Position numbers and translations under genes: made by a program. The notes under the pieces were generated by a model. That model saw only the letters and a list, made by a program, of their open reading frames with translations, made no database searches and was not told the DNA's origin. Shown here in pieces: positions 10,209 to 20,485 of a stretch of 64,000 bases of DNA. This DNA comes from Marinicauda algicola (lineage in GTDB: Bacteria > Pseudomonadota > Alphaproteobacteria > Caulobacterales > Maricaulaceae), in assembly GCF_017161425.1 (NCBI RefSeq), contig NZ_CP071057.1, forward strand, positions 2,915,501 to 2,979,500, given 5' to 3'. The stretch's first letter is position 1. The number at the start of each line of letters is the position of its first letter.

Positions 10209-10317
10209 GTCCCGCGAGTAGCCCCTACGCTGCGGGCTGCGAAGGTGACAGCTTGCCGCGTGCGGCGGTAGGGCGCAGGCTTGTGCGCGCGCGCCGGCGC
10301 ATCGCATAACCTTGGCC

Positions 10318-10893
10318 ATGACCGAGAAGCTCTTCCTCTCCGCCGACGATCTGCTGGCCGACGCCTTCACGCTCGCCGTGTCGATCCTGAAGACCGGCTG
10401 GACGCCGACCCATCTCGTCGGGGTGTGGCGCGGCGGCACGCCCGCGGCGATCGCGGTGGAGGAGGCGCTGCGCTATCACGGGGTCGAGACCGAGCACATG
10501 GCGGTGAAGACCTCGGCCTACGCGGCCATCGATACGATGAAGCGCGAGATCGCGGTGGAGGGGCTGTCCTATCTGGCGCCGCGCCTGTCGCCGGACTCCC
10601 GCCTGCTCATCGTCGACGACGTGTTCGACCGCGGCCACAGCCTGGAGACCCTCGTCGCCCGCTTGCGCGAGCAGTGCGGGCAGGCCATGCCCCGCGACGT
10701 GAAGACCGCCTGCGTCTGGTACAAGCCGTCCCGGCGCGAGACCGCGCTCGCCCCGGACTGGTATGTGCACGAGACGGAGAAGTGGCTCGTCTTTCCCCAC
10801 GAGCTGCTCGGGCTGACGCCTGCCGAGATCGCGCAGCACAAGCGCGTGCCGGGCGATTTCCTGCAATTGCGCCTCGCCTCCGGCGGAAAATGA
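10318..10893 (+). CDS. purine/xanthine-type phosphoribosyltransferase
   Basis: A 191-residue type I phosphoribosyltransferase. The PRPP-binding signature is the LLIVDDVFDRGHSLE stretch near residue 100; GVWRGGTP near residue 38 is the usual upstream loop. The sequence resembles hypoxanthine/xanthine-guanine phosphoribosyltransferase-like proteins that act in purine salvage, but the base specificity cannot be read from sequence. The ATG at 10318 is preferred over a TTG six bases earlier. It is divergent from hemN across 109 bases. Confidence 0.85.
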   Translation: MTEKLFLSADDLLADAFTLAVSILKTGWTPTHLVGVWRGGTPAAIAVEEALRYHGVETEHMAVKTSAYAAIDTMKREIAVEGLSYLAPRLSPDSRLLIVDDVFDRGHSLETLVARLREQCGQAMPRDVKTACVWYKPSRRETALAPDWYVHETEKWLVFPHELLGLTPAEIAQHKRVPGDFLQLRLASGGK

Positions 10894-10985
10894 CCCCGAA
10901 AAATCCTTGATTGACTGGCTGCGCTCGCGCGCGGCGCGTGCCATCATGACGGCTCCGAACGTCTCGCAGGGACAGGAGACCGGCC

Positions 10986-13900
10986 ATGATTCGCTTTGCC
11001 CGCCTCGGCGCATTCGCCCTCGCCGCCAGCCTCGCGCTTTCCGCCTGCGGGGATCGCGGCGAGAGAGAGCCGGACCGGCAGGCCGGCGAGGACCTGCTGC
11101 AGTCCCGCTCGGCCGACGCCCCGCGCGCCGGCGCCGAAGCGGTCCAGGACTTCGAATACCTGCGCTATTCCGCCGAGGTGACGGGTCGCCAGCCGCGCCT
11201 GTGCCTGGCCTTCTCCGCCCCCCTCGATCCCGAGATAGACTACTCGGCCTATGTCAGCGTCGACGAGCCGGTCGCGCTCGCCGTGGAGGGCTCGCGCCTG
11301 TGCATCGGCGGGCTCTCCTTCGGCCAGACCCGCACGGTGACGCTGCGCGAGGGCCTGCCGAGCGCGGACGGGCGCGAGCTGGAGGCGGAGGTTTCTCAGA
11401 CGCTCTCCTTCGCCGACCGGCCGGCGCATGTGGGCTTTTCCGGCGACGGGGTGATCCTGCCGCGCATCGAGGCCGACGGCCTGCCGATCGAGACGGTCAA
11501 TGTCGAGACCGTCCGGGTGCGCCTGAGCCGCGTCAACGACCGCGCGCTCGCCTTCCGCTCGATCACGAGCGGGTATTCGGCCGGCGCCGGGGAATGGGAG
11601 TGGCTGCCCGAGGAGGAGCGCCCCGGCGAGGTGGGCGAGCTGATCTTCGAGGGCCGCATGGACACGCCCGGCCCGGCCAACGCGCCGGTGGTGACCGTCT
11701 TCCCGCTCGCCGACACGATCGGCACGCTGGAGCCGGGCGCCTATTTCGTCGAGGTCGACGATGTCGCCGGCCTCGACGACGGCGATTACGAGGAGCCGGC
11801 GCGCGCGCGGCGCTGGCTGATCGTCACCGACCTGGCCCTGACCGCCTATCGCGGCGATCACGGTCTCGACGTGACGGTGCGCTCGCTGCAGAGCGCGCAG
11901 GTGCAACGCGCGGTGAGTGTCGAACTGGTCGCCTTCTCCAACGAGATACTGGCCAGGCAGACGACGAATGACAGCGGACGGGTGTCATTTGATCGCCCGA
12001 TCATGAGCGGGGAGGGCGGCAACCGCCCGCGCCTGCTGATGGCCTACGGCCCCGCCGGCGACTTCGCCCTGCTCGACCTCACCCGCGCGCCGGTCGACCT
12101 CTCCGACGAGCCGGTGTCGGGCCGGGCAAGGCCCGGACGCTTCGACGGCTATCTCTATCTCGACCGCGGCATCTACCGGCCCGGCGAGACGGTCCACGCC
12201 TCCGGCCTCGTGCGCGACGGGCAGGCCGATGCGCTGACCGAGCGGGCCGGCAGCCTCACCCTCTACGCCCCCAACGGGCTGGAGCAGGAGAGCGTCCGCT
12301 TCGAGCGCGCCGAGGCCGCCGGCGGGGTGTTCCACGACTTCGCCCTGCCGCAGGCCGCCGCGCGCGGCAGCTGGCGCCTGGAGCTCGCCCTCGACGGGGT
12401 CGGCACGGTGTCGACGGAGTATTTCGCGGTCGAGGATTTCGTGCCCCAGCGGGTCGAGCTCCAGCTGGAGGCCGATACCGAGACGGCCCTGCGCCCGCGG
12501 CAGACCCGCATGATCGACGCCGATGTGCGCTTTCTCTACGGGGCGCCCGGAGCCGGGCTTCCGATCGAGGGCCGGGCCCGCGTTCAGCGCGATCCGAGCC
12601 CGTTCGAGGCCTTCGGGAGCTATGAGTTCGGCCTGCACGACGAGCAATTCGCCGAGGCGCTGTTCGACCTGCCCGCAGCGACGACCGACGGTGCGGGCGA
12701 GGCGAACATCCCCGTCAATCCCGGCAATCGCGGCGCGGACTCCACCCACCCCCTGCGCGTGCGTGCGGTGGTGAGCGTGCAGGAGCCGGGCGGGCGGGCC
12801 GTCAGCGACGATCTCATCTTCCCCTACCGCCCGCGCGAGGCCTATTACGGGCTGAGGCGCGAGACCGACGGCCCCGTCGGCGAAGGCGAGCCGGTGCGCT
12901 TCTCCGCGATCGGCGTGAACTGGCAGGGCGAGGCGATCCGCACCGCGCTGCAATGGCGCCTGGTGCGCATCGAGTGGGACTATGACTGGTACCGCGAGAA
13001 CGGCCAGGACTGGCGCTGGCGCCGTACCCGCCGCGTCGTGCCGATCGAGACCGGCCAGGTCACGCTCGACCGCGAGGCGGGCGGGCAGATCGTCACCCGC
13101 GAACTCGACTGGGGCGAGCACGAGCTGATGCTGGTCTCCGGCGAGACCGAACTCGCCAGCACACGCTTCTGGGCCGGCTGGGGCGGGCGCGATGCCGAAG
13201 GCGTCGAGGCGCCCGACCAGGTCGTGGTTTCCGGCCCCGAAGAGGCGCCCGGCGTCGGCGAGCGCGCCCGCATCTCCATGCGCGCGCCCTATCCGGGCCT
13301 TGCCGAAGTGGTCGTGGCGACCGACGGCGTCATCGAGACGATGACGGTCGACATGCCCGAGGAGGGTGCCGAACTGACCCTGCCGGTGACGCAGGAATGG
13401 GGCGCCGGGGCCTATGTCATGGTCACCGTCTACACCCCGCGCGATCCGGTCACCCAGCCCCGCCCGCGCCGGGCGGTCGGCGTCGCCTATGTGCCGGTCG
13501 ACGTGGAGGGGCGCACCTTCGAGCTCGAGATCGAGGCGCCCGAGGTGGTGGAGCCGAACCGGACGATCGACGTGGTGCTGAACGCCACCGGCGGACCGGT
13601 CAACGAGGGCGCATACGTGACGCTCGCCGCGGTCGACGAGGGCATCCTGCTCCTGACCGGTTTCGAGTCCCCGGACCCGGCAGGCTGGTTCTTCGGCAAG
13701 ACGCGGCTCGGCGTCGACCTCCTGGACGATTACGGCCGCCTGCTCGATCCGAACCAGGGTGCCGCGGCGCCGGTCCGCTCGGGCGGCGACCAGATCGGCG
13801 GGGCCGGGCTCACGGTCGTTCCGACCAGAACCGTCGCCCTGTTCTCGGGCCCGGTCCGGATGGACCGGCAGGGCCGCGCCACGGTCAGCCTCGAGCTTCC

Positions 13901-15851
13901 CGACTTCAACGGCGAGCTGCGCCTGATGGCCGTGGCCTGGTCGCAGACCGGGCTCGGCGCCGCGGCACGCCCGATGACGGTGCGCGACGATGTCGCCGCC
14001 GAGCTGATCCTGCCGCGCTTCCTTGCCCCCGGCGACGAGGCGCAGGCGACCGCGACGCTCGACAATGTCGCCGGTGCGGCCGGCAGCTACGAGGTGTCGC
14101 TCAGCGCCTCCGGCCCGGTGAGTATCCGCGAGCCCTCGCTCTCGCTCGATCTCGACGAGGGCGAACGGGCGGACGAGCGCGTCGGGCTCGCTGGCGACGA
14201 GGAAGGCATCGCCGAGATCGAGATGGCGGTCGCCGGGCCTCAGGGCTTCTCCGCGGCCAGCACCTATCCGATCCAGGTGCGCTCGCCCTATCTGCCGGTG
14301 AGCCGCATCGAGACCGACGTGATGGAGCCGGGCGAAAGCTACACGCCCTCGCCGGACTTCCTGGCCGGCTACGTGCCCGGCTCGGCCGAGCTTCAGGTCA
14401 GCTTCTCGATGACGCCGATCAACGTCTCCGCGCTCTACGAGTCGCTGTCGCGCTATCCCTATGGCTGCACCGAGCAGATCGTCAGCCGGACCATGCCGCT
14501 CCTCTATGCGGGCCAGATGGCGGGGCTGACCGGGGAGGCCGTGCCGCAGGACCCCGCGATCGAGGTGCAGGACACGGTTCAGACGCTGCTCGCCCGCCAG
14601 AACGCGGAGGGCGCCTTCGGCCTGTGGCGGCTCGGCGATCGCAGCGCCAATGCCTGGCTCGGCGCCTATGCCACGGACTTCCTGTGGCGCGCCGGACAGC
14701 AGGGCTACCCGGTCCCGGACGCCGCGCTGCAACGCGCGCTCGATGCGCTGCAGCCGGTCATGCAGGGCACGCTCTGGCGCGCCGACGGCTACGAGTACGA
14801 CTACGTGAACCAGCCCTGGAGCCGGGACACGCAGGAGCGTCTCACCCACCGCGCCTCGGCCTATGCCGCCTATGTGCTGGCCCGGGCCGGCGAGGCGGAC
14901 CGCTCGCGCCTGCGCTATCTCCACGACGAGCTTCTGATGGAGATCGAGAGCCCGCTCGCCCGCGCCCATATCGGCGGCGCGCTGGCGGCCATCGGCGACA
15001 CGGCCCGTGCGCTCAGCGCCTTCGAGGCGGCCGTCGAGGCGCTCGGTTACGAGAACCGCGGCGACTGGTACCAGAGCCCGCGCCGGGACATGGCCGGCGT
15101 GCTCGCGCTCGCCGCCGAGGCCGGGTTCGACGACATCGCGACCGGGCTGGCCGACCGGGTGTCCCGCAACCTGCCCGAGCCTGCCCGCCTGACGACGCAG
15201 GAGAAGGCCTTCCTGATCCTCGCCGCCCGCGGGCTTGCCGGCGGGTACGAGGCGGTGCCGGTGAACTATAGCGGGCAGGCCGACGACCCGAGCGTCGTCG
15301 CCTTCATGTCCGGCGAGGTCGCCGATGCCGGCACCTTCACCAATACCGGCGAGCGCCCGATCTGGCGCACCAGCCTGGCGACCGGCGCGCCGGCGCAGGC
15401 GCCCGAGCCGGCCTCGAGCGGGCTCACCGCAAGGAAGCGCTATGCCGACCGCAACGGCAACGCGGTCGACCTCTCGCGGGTCGCGCAGGGCGACCGGATC
15501 GTGGTGGCGATCGAGCTGCAGTCGCGTGGGCAGGACAGCCATCCGATTGTGGTGGCGGACCTGCTGCCTGCCGGCTTCGAGATCGAGGCGATCCTCACCC
15601 CGGCCGATGCCGGAAAGAGCGGGCCCTATGCCTGGCTCGGCGAGCTCGCCACGACGAAGATCGACGAGGCGCGAGACGACCGCTTCGTGGCAGCGCTCGA
15701 CATCACCGACGACGAGGTCCACCGGCTCGCCTACATCGTGCGCGCGGTGACGCCCGGCGAGTTCGCCTATCCCGGCGTCGTCGCCGAGGACATGTACGAT
15801 CCGGCCGTCTTCGCCCGCTCCGCGCCGGGCCGGGTGACGGTCCGGCCGTGA
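10986..15851 (+). CDS. bacterial alpha-2-macroglobulin lipoprotein
   Basis: A very large (1621-residue) periplasmic protease trap of the YfhM type. It has a lipoprotein signal with lipobox LSAC (Cys21), many macroglobulin beta domains, a bait-region-like central part and the thioester motif C1161-T-E-Q in YPYGCTEQIVS. The C-terminal third shows the alpha/alpha-toroid region. In the family, cleavage of the bait activates the thioester and traps the protease, protecting the envelope. AGGAG precedes the ATG. The stop overlaps the start of the PBP1C gene, the classic partner. Length is normal for the family. Confidence 0.94.
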   Translation: MIRFARLGAFALAASLALSACGDRGEREPDRQAGEDLLQSRSADAPRAGAEAVQDFEYLRYSAEVTGRQPRLCLAFSAPLDPEIDYSAYVSVDEPVALAVEGSRLCIGGLSFGQTRTVTLREGLPSADGRELEAEVSQTLSFADRPAHVGFSGDGVILPRIEADGLPIETVNVETVRVRLSRVNDRALAFRSITSGYSAGAGEWEWLPEEERPGEVGELIFEGRMDTPGPANAPVVTVFPLADTIGTLEPGAYFVEVDDVAGLDDGDYEEPARARRWLIVTDLALTAYRGDHGLDVTVRSLQSAQVQRAVSVELVAFSNEILARQTTNDSGRVSFDRPIMSGEGGNRPRLLMAYGPAGDFALLDLTRAPVDLSDEPVSGRARPGRFDGYLYLDRGIYRPGETVHASGLVRDGQADALTERAGSLTLYAPNGLEQESVRFERAEAAGGVFHDFALPQAAARGSWRLELALDGVGTVSTEYFAVEDFVPQRVELQLEADTETALRPRQTRMIDADVRFLYGAPGAGLPIEGRARVQRDPSPFEAFGSYEFGLHDEQFAEALFDLPAATTDGAGEANIPVNPGNRGADSTHPLRVRAVVSVQEPGGRAVSDDLIFPYRPREAYYGLRRETDGPVGEGEPVRFSAIGVNWQGEAIRTALQWRLVRIEWDYDWYRENGQDWRWRRTRRVVPIETGQVTLDREAGGQIVTRELDWGEHELMLVSGETELASTRFWAGWGGRDAEGVEAPDQVVVSGPEEAPGVGERARISMRAPYPGLAEVVVATDGVIETMTVDMPEEGAELTLPVTQEWGAGAYVMVTVYTPRDPVTQPRPRRAVGVAYVPVDVEGRTFELEIEAPEVVEPNRTIDVVLNATGGPVNEGAYVTLAAVDEGILLLTGFESPDPAGWFFGKTRLGVDLLDDYGRLLDPNQGAAAPVRSGGDQIGGAGLTVVPTRTVALFSGPVRMDRQGRATVSLELPDFNGELRLMAVAWSQTGLGAAARPMTVRDDVAAELILPRFLAPGDEAQATATLDNVAGAAGSYEVSLSASGPVSIREPSLSLDLDEGERADERVGLAGDEEGIAEIEMAVAGPQGFSAASTYPIQVRSPYLPVSRIETDVMEPGESYTPSPDFLAGYVPGSAELQVSFSMTPINVSALYESLSRYPYGCTEQIVSRTMPLLYAGQMAGLTGEAVPQDPAIEVQDTVQTLLARQNAEGAFGLWRLGDRSANAWLGAYATDFLWRAGQQGYPVPDAALQRALDALQPVMQGTLWRADGYEYDYVNQPWSRDTQERLTHRASAYAAYVLARAGEADRSRLRYLHDELLMEIESPLARAHIGGALAAIGDTARALSAFEAAVEALGYENRGDWYQSPRRDMAGVLALAAEAGFDDIATGLADRVSRNLPEPARLTTQEKAFLILAARGLAGGYEAVPVNYSGQADDPSVVAFMSGEVADAGTFTNTGERPIWRTSLATGAPAQAPEPASSGLTARKRYADRNGNAVDLSRVAQGDRIVVAIELQSRGQDSHPIVVADLLPAGFEIEAILTPADAGKSGPYAWLGELATTKIDEARDDRFVAALDITDDEVHRLAYIVRAVTPGEFAYPGVVAEDMYDPAVFARSAPGRVTVRP

Positions 15852-17986
15852 TAGCCGGGGCGCTGAGACGCGGCGCCGCGACCTGCAAGCGGATCGCCGG
15901 ACGGGGAGCCGCGCTCCGCCGCGCGCTCGTGGCCCGGCGCTGGCCGCGGCGCGGCGCGGTCGCGCTCGGCGCCGTCGCGGGGACGCTCGGCCTCCTGCTG
16001 GCGCTCGACGCGCTCTTTCCGCCGCCGATCGAGCGGGGACGGGTGGTATCCACCGTCGTCGCCGACCGCGAGGGCCGCGCGCTGAGGGCGTTTCCGGTCG
16101 AGGACGGGCGCTGGCGGCTCGCCGCCGACCTGACCCGTCTCGATCCGGATTTCGTCGAGGCGCTCATCGCGGTCGAGGACGCGCGATTCCGGTCCCATCC
16201 CGGGGTCGATCCCCTAGCCGTGGTCCGTGCCGGGCTGTCTGCGGTTTCGGCCGGACGCATCGTCTCGGGCGCTTCCACCATCACCATGCAGACCGCGCGC
16301 CTCCTGGAGCCGCGTCCGCGCACTCTGGGCTCGAAGGTGATCGAGATGGTCCGCGCGGTGCAGCTGGAGCGCCGGCTCTCCAAGGACGAGATCCTCGAGC
16401 TCTATCTCACGCTCACGCCCTATGGCGGGAATCTGCAGGGCGTGCGTGCGGCGAGCTGGGCCTGGTTCGACCGCGAGCCGGACGAGCTGACGCCCGACCA
16501 GATCGCGTTGCTGATCGCCCTGCCCCAGGCCCCCGAGGCGCGCCGGCCCGATCTGGAGCCGGACAATGCGGTCGCTGCGCGCCGGGCGATCCTCATGCGC
16601 CTCGCCGCAGCCGGGCTGATCTCGGAAAGCCGTGCCGAAGAAGCCGCGGGCGAACCCGCGCCGGCCCGCCACGCTTTCCCTGCCGAGGCCTGGCACGCGA
16701 GCGCGGCGGCGCGCGCCGCCGAGCCCGGCGCGGCCGAGGTCCGCTCCACGCTCGACAGCCGCCTGCAGAGGGAACTCGAACGCCTCGCCCTGGGCGCGGC
16801 CGAACGTGCGGGCGACGGGGTGCAGGTCTCCGTCCTTGCCGTCGAGATCGAGGGGCGCGCCGTGCGCGCCAGCGTCGGCTCGGCCAGCAGGAACCGGGCC
16901 GGCGGCTGGATCGATCTCACGACCCGGGCCCGCTCGCCGGGCTCGACGCTGAAGCCGCTGATCTACGCCATGGCCTTCGATGACGGGGTCGCCGCGGCGA
17001 CGACGCGCATCGAGGACCTGCCGCGGCGCTTCGCCGGCTACCGACCGGAAAACTTCGACAGGACCTTCCGCGGCGAGGTGACGATCGCAGAGGCCCTGCA
17101 GCACTCGCTCAACGTTCCGGCCGTTCACGTGCTCGACGCGGTGGGCGCCAATCGCTTCGCGGCCGCCCTGGCCTTTGCGGGCGGCGAGCCGGTGCTGCCG
17201 GAAAGCCACGACAGCGATGTCGGGCTCGCCCTCGCACTCGGCGGGCTCGGCCTGTCGGTGCGAGAACTCGCCTTGCTCTATGCCGCGCTCGGCGATGGCG
17301 GCGAGGCGCTGCCGCTGGCCTGGACCGAGGCCGAGGCCGCGCGCGTGCGCGCGATGAGCGGTCCCCATCTCGTCAGCGCGGAAAGCGCGGACGAGATTCT
17401 CGACATTCTCGAACGCGCGCCGGCTCCGCCCGGACGCATGCCGGCGAGCCTCACCGCGAACGCGCCGCGCATCGCCTTCAAGACGGGGACTTCCTACGGA
17501 TTTCGCGACGCGTGGGCGGCGGGCGTGGCCGGCGGCTATGCGATCGTGGTCTGGACCGGCAGGCCCGACGGCGCGCCACGCCCCGGCGTCACGGGGCGCG
17601 AGGCGGCCCTGCCGCTCCTGTTCGACGCCTTCGACGCGGCCGCGCGCCTCGATCCGGATTTCGCCACGCCCCACAGCGTGCCGCGCGCCCTCGAGCGCGC
17701 GCCCGCGACGCTCGCGGCCTTCAACAGGGAGGACGCACCTCCGCAAATCCTGTTTCCGCCGGAGAACGCGGAGATCTGGATGGACTCCGAAGAACGCGGC
17801 TTCGTGCTGGCCGCCCGCGGCGAAGGCGAGCTGGCCTGGTATGCCGACGGCCGCCCGGTCGCACGCGATCCCGGCGGGGCGCCGGTCTGGAGCCCGCACG
17901 GACCCGGCTTCTTCGAGCTGACCGTCGTCGATGCGGCCGGCCGGGCGGCGCGAACGCGCGTGCGCGTGCGAACCCCGTCCGGCTAG
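15848..17986 (+). CDS. pbpC: penicillin-binding protein 1C (glycosyltransferase/transpeptidase)
   Basis: Bifunctional peptidoglycan synthase-type protein of 712 residues. It has an N-terminal membrane anchor; a GT51 domain with EDARFRSHPGVD and GASTITMQTARLL; a transpeptidase domain with STLK (SxxK), SLN and KTGTS; and a C-terminal BiPBP_C domain. The start is GTG at 15848, overlapping the preceding TGA by four bases, so it is coupled to the macroglobulin gene. PBP1C is thought to repair wall damage where the macroglobulin traps an invading protease. The stop shares a CTAG with the convergent acylase gene. Confidence 0.93.
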   Translation: MIAGALRRGAATCKRIAGRGAALRRALVARRWPRRGAVALGAVAGTLGLLLALDALFPPPIERGRVVSTVVADREGRALRAFPVEDGRWRLAADLTRLDPDFVEALIAVEDARFRSHPGVDPLAVVRAGLSAVSAGRIVSGASTITMQTARLLEPRPRTLGSKVIEMVRAVQLERRLSKDEILELYLTLTPYGGNLQGVRAASWAWFDREPDELTPDQIALLIALPQAPEARRPDLEPDNAVAARRAILMRLAAAGLISESRAEEAAGEPAPARHAFPAEAWHASAAARAAEPGAAEVRSTLDSRLQRELERLALGAAERAGDGVQVSVLAVEIEGRAVRASVGSASRNRAGGWIDLTTRARSPGSTLKPLIYAMAFDDGVAAATTRIEDLPRRFAGYRPENFDRTFRGEVTIAEALQHSLNVPAVHVLDAVGANRFAAALAFAGGEPVLPESHDSDVGLALALGGLGLSVRELALLYAALGDGGEALPLAWTEAEAARVRAMSGPHLVSAESADEILDILERAPAPPGRMPASLTANAPRIAFKTGTSYGFRDAWAAGVAGGYAIVVWTGRPDGAPRPGVTGREAALPLLFDAFDAAARLDPDFATPHSVPRALERAPATLAAFNREDAPPQILFPPENAEIWMDSEERGFVLAARGEGELAWYADGRPVARDPGGAPVWSPHGPGFFELTVVDAAGRAARTRVRVRTPSG

Positions 17987-20307
17987 CCGCCTTCGAGCAC
18001 CAGGACCCGGGAATTCTCCGGCGCGGCGTCCGGCGTCCAGTCGGTGCGGATCTCGTAGCTGTCGCCCTGCGCCCAGCGCGGGGCGAGATCGCGATAACGC
18101 TTCGACCAGGGATGACCGGACTGTCCCGGCGCATGCATGAAGCGCGAGGCGTCGAGGTCGGAGAGGTCGTAGACCGCCCTCAGCGAGGGGCCGTGATAGA
18201 CCGTGTAATCGCCCGAACGGTAGCTGAAATGGCCGACATTGAGCGTCGAGCCGTCGCCGCCGACCGGGGTCTCCACCGTGAACCAGTCCCCGATCACCGG
18301 AACGCCGGTGAAGGGGTGGTCGAACAGGGCGCGGTGGCTGTCGGCCCAGCGCCAGGCGTCGATATCGTCGCCATGGGTGAGTTCCAGCTCGGCCATGGCG
18401 CTGTCGAGGGCGAGTCCGGCGATCACGGCGCAGCTCTCGACCTCGCCGGTGCGGATGTCGTCGCACCAGGCCGACGCGTCCCCGGTGAGCACGCGCTCGA
18501 TGAAGAGCCGGCGCGGGTAGAAGAAGCGCTCGAACTCGGGGCCGAGCTCGTCGGAATAGACTGCGGCGGTGAGCGCCTTGATCCAGGCCGAGAAGATCAG
18601 GCCCTCAGGCCCGTCGCCCGACAGCGTGCCGTCCCAGCGCTCGATGCGCGCGAGGGCCTCGAGGCCGAGCTGGGTTTCCGGATCGGCGCCGATCAGGGCG
18701 GTGTGGATGCGCCGGGCGAACGCGGAGGTCACGTCCATCTGCATGGCATTGAAGCTGGCGGCATCGTGGGCGGGATTGGCGTCGAGCAATTCCTCGATGC
18801 GCGGCGCGCGGTAGATGCCGTAACTGCCCGGCAGCGGGTAGGGATAGGCCTCGCCGGCGACGAGATTGTTGCCCGAGGCGATCGCGCCGCCCTGCGGATT
18901 TCGCACGCGGGGCAGGTCCTCGAACGGGATGAAACCGGTCCAGTTCCCATCCCGGTCGCGGATCGGAAGGAGGCCGGCGGTGGAATAGCCGATCGTGCCG
19001 TCGACGCCGGCGTAGTGCATGTTCTGCATCGGCGCGGTCCAGCCGCGCGTGGCCTCCACGAAGCTGTCCCAGCCGGTCGAGTGCATGATGCGGTAGGTGG
19101 CGTCGGCAACGTCGTTGCCCGGATCGGTGACCGTCCAGCGCAGGACGACGGCCTTGTTCTCCGTGTCGAAGGCCTCCAGCGAGAACCAGGCCGGGTCGAG
19201 GATCGGGCCCTCCGCGGTCTCCCAGACCGTCAGCTCGACATCCTCGCCGCCCTTCACGCGGATCGTCTCGGTGCGCTCGGTGATGTTGAGCCCCGCCGGG
19301 TCGCGCTCGACCCAGTCGATCACGTCGAAGCCGGTATTGGTGAAGCCCCAGGCCCCGTGCGCATTGCGTCCCAGGATGATGAACGGCGTGCCGGGCGTGG
19401 AGGCGCCGACCACGGGAGTGGCCTCCAGCTCCAGCCGGACCATGTACCAGATCGAGGGCGCGGCGAGCGCGAGATGGGGATCGTTGGCCAGCAGCGGCGC
19501 GCCCGAGGCCGTGCGCGAGCCGTCGACGACCCAGGCATTGGAGCCCGGCAGGTTGTCCGGCTGGGATAGGGCCTCGGATTCGTCCCCGGGCGGGGGCAGA
19601 ACCTCCTCGGTGATCTCGGAGAAGCGCGGCGCGAGATCCTCGTCCTTCAACGTGGTCGGGCCCCAGTCGGGATATTGCGCGCGGAACTGCTCGAACTGCT
19701 GCGGGGTGAGAAGATCGGCGAGCGAGGCGCGCTCCACGTCGTCCCCGGCCCCGGCGGCGAGCGAGTCGGCGAGATAGAGGGTGAGCCCGGCCGAATCCAC
19801 CATCCGCCAGGGCTCCGGCTCGGTTCGCAGGATGGCGTATTCCGGTGCCGGCCGGCCCCGCGCGAGGCGCGCGTTGACGCCTGCGACATAGGCCTCGGTC
19901 GCCGCGCGCGCTTGCGGCGAGAGATTGGCGAGAACCGCCTCGGCGGCCTGGGGGAAGCCCTTGATGCGCGACTGGGCGTCGCTCCTGATCGCGCGTTCTC
20001 CGAACAGCTCGGCGAGCCGGCCGTGCACGAAGCGGCGGGCGAGATCCATCTGGAAGAAGCGCTCGTCGGCATGGGTGTAGCCGAGCGCGAAATAGACGTC
20101 GGCGTCGCGCTCGCCGAAGATATGCGCCGTGCCGTTCTCGTCGCGCACGATGGTAGCGCGGCCGTCATAGCCCTCGATCCCGACGCGGCCCTCGGTCTGC
20201 GGGCGGCTGGACTGGAAGCGCCAGCCGAGCCAGCCGGCCGCTCCGAGCCCGGTAAGCAGCGCGACCACCACAAGCGCGATCACCCCGCGCACGATCCATT
20301 TCACCAT
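17983..20307 (-). CDS. penicillin acylase family (Ntn-hydrolase) protein
   Basis: A 774-residue N-terminal-nucleophile hydrolase precursor. An N-terminal signal anchor (about residues 5-28) is followed by the alpha-chain region (GRATIVRDENGTAHIFG, ALGYTHADERFFQMDL). The maturation site is G-S256-N in LPGSNAWVVDGS, where Ser256 would become the free catalytic N-terminus of the beta chain. Family members cleave amide bonds in beta-lactams or acyl-homoserine lactones, or have unknown substrates; the substrate cannot be told here. It is convergent with pbpC, with stop codons overlapping in CTAG. Confidence 0.92.
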   Translation of the reverse strand: MVKWIVRGVIALVVVALLTGLGAAGWLGWRFQSSRPQTEGRVGIEGYDGRATIVRDENGTAHIFGERDADVYFALGYTHADERFFQMDLARRFVHGRLAELFGERAIRSDAQSRIKGFPQAAEAVLANLSPQARAATEAYVAGVNARLARGRPAPEYAILRTEPEPWRMVDSAGLTLYLADSLAAGAGDDVERASLADLLTPQQFEQFRAQYPDWGPTTLKDEDLAPRFSEITEEVLPPPGDESEALSQPDNLPGSNAWVVDGSRTASGAPLLANDPHLALAAPSIWYMVRLELEATPVVGASTPGTPFIILGRNAHGAWGFTNTGFDVIDWVERDPAGLNITERTETIRVKGGEDVELTVWETAEGPILDPAWFSLEAFDTENKAVVLRWTVTDPGNDVADATYRIMHSTGWDSFVEATRGWTAPMQNMHYAGVDGTIGYSTAGLLPIRDRDGNWTGFIPFEDLPRVRNPQGGAIASGNNLVAGEAYPYPLPGSYGIYRAPRIEELLDANPAHDAASFNAMQMDVTSAFARRIHTALIGADPETQLGLEALARIERWDGTLSGDGPEGLIFSAWIKALTAAVYSDELGPEFERFFYPRRLFIERVLTGDASAWCDDIRTGEVESCAVIAGLALDSAMAELELTHGDDIDAWRWADSHRALFDHPFTGVPVIGDWFTVETPVGGDGSTLNVGHFSYRSGDYTVYHGPSLRAVYDLSDLDASRFMHAPGQSGHPWSKRYRDLAPRWAQGDSYEIRTDWTPDAAPENSRVLVLEGG

Positions 20308-20485
20308 GAGCGTCTCTCCCCCTCAAAGATCGACGAGGCCGGAGACTAGCAGGAGGACGGCCAGCGGCGCCAGCGTGCCGCGACACCGGGAGCGAGAATC
20401 TGCCATTCCCTTCAGGGTCTTGTTTTCACACAATCTTTACGCGCGCACGCTAGCCGTGACACGAAGCGGCGAGAGACCCTATCCC

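Noticed and set aside
10209-10317. Search for an FNR/Anr box between hemN and the phosphoribosyltransferase gene
   Set aside because: No TTGAT-N4-ATCAA-like sequence seen, although hemN often has one.
11985-15722. 1245-codon minus-strand open frame opposite the macroglobulin gene
   Set aside because: Same shadow effect; the plus-strand protein has a signal peptide and thioester motif, the minus frame has neither.
20423-20440. Pho-like pair TTTTCAC-ACAA-TCTTTAC before the EAL gene
   Set aside because: Spacing fits, but the GTC core is missing in both units and the gene has no phosphate link; treated as chance.
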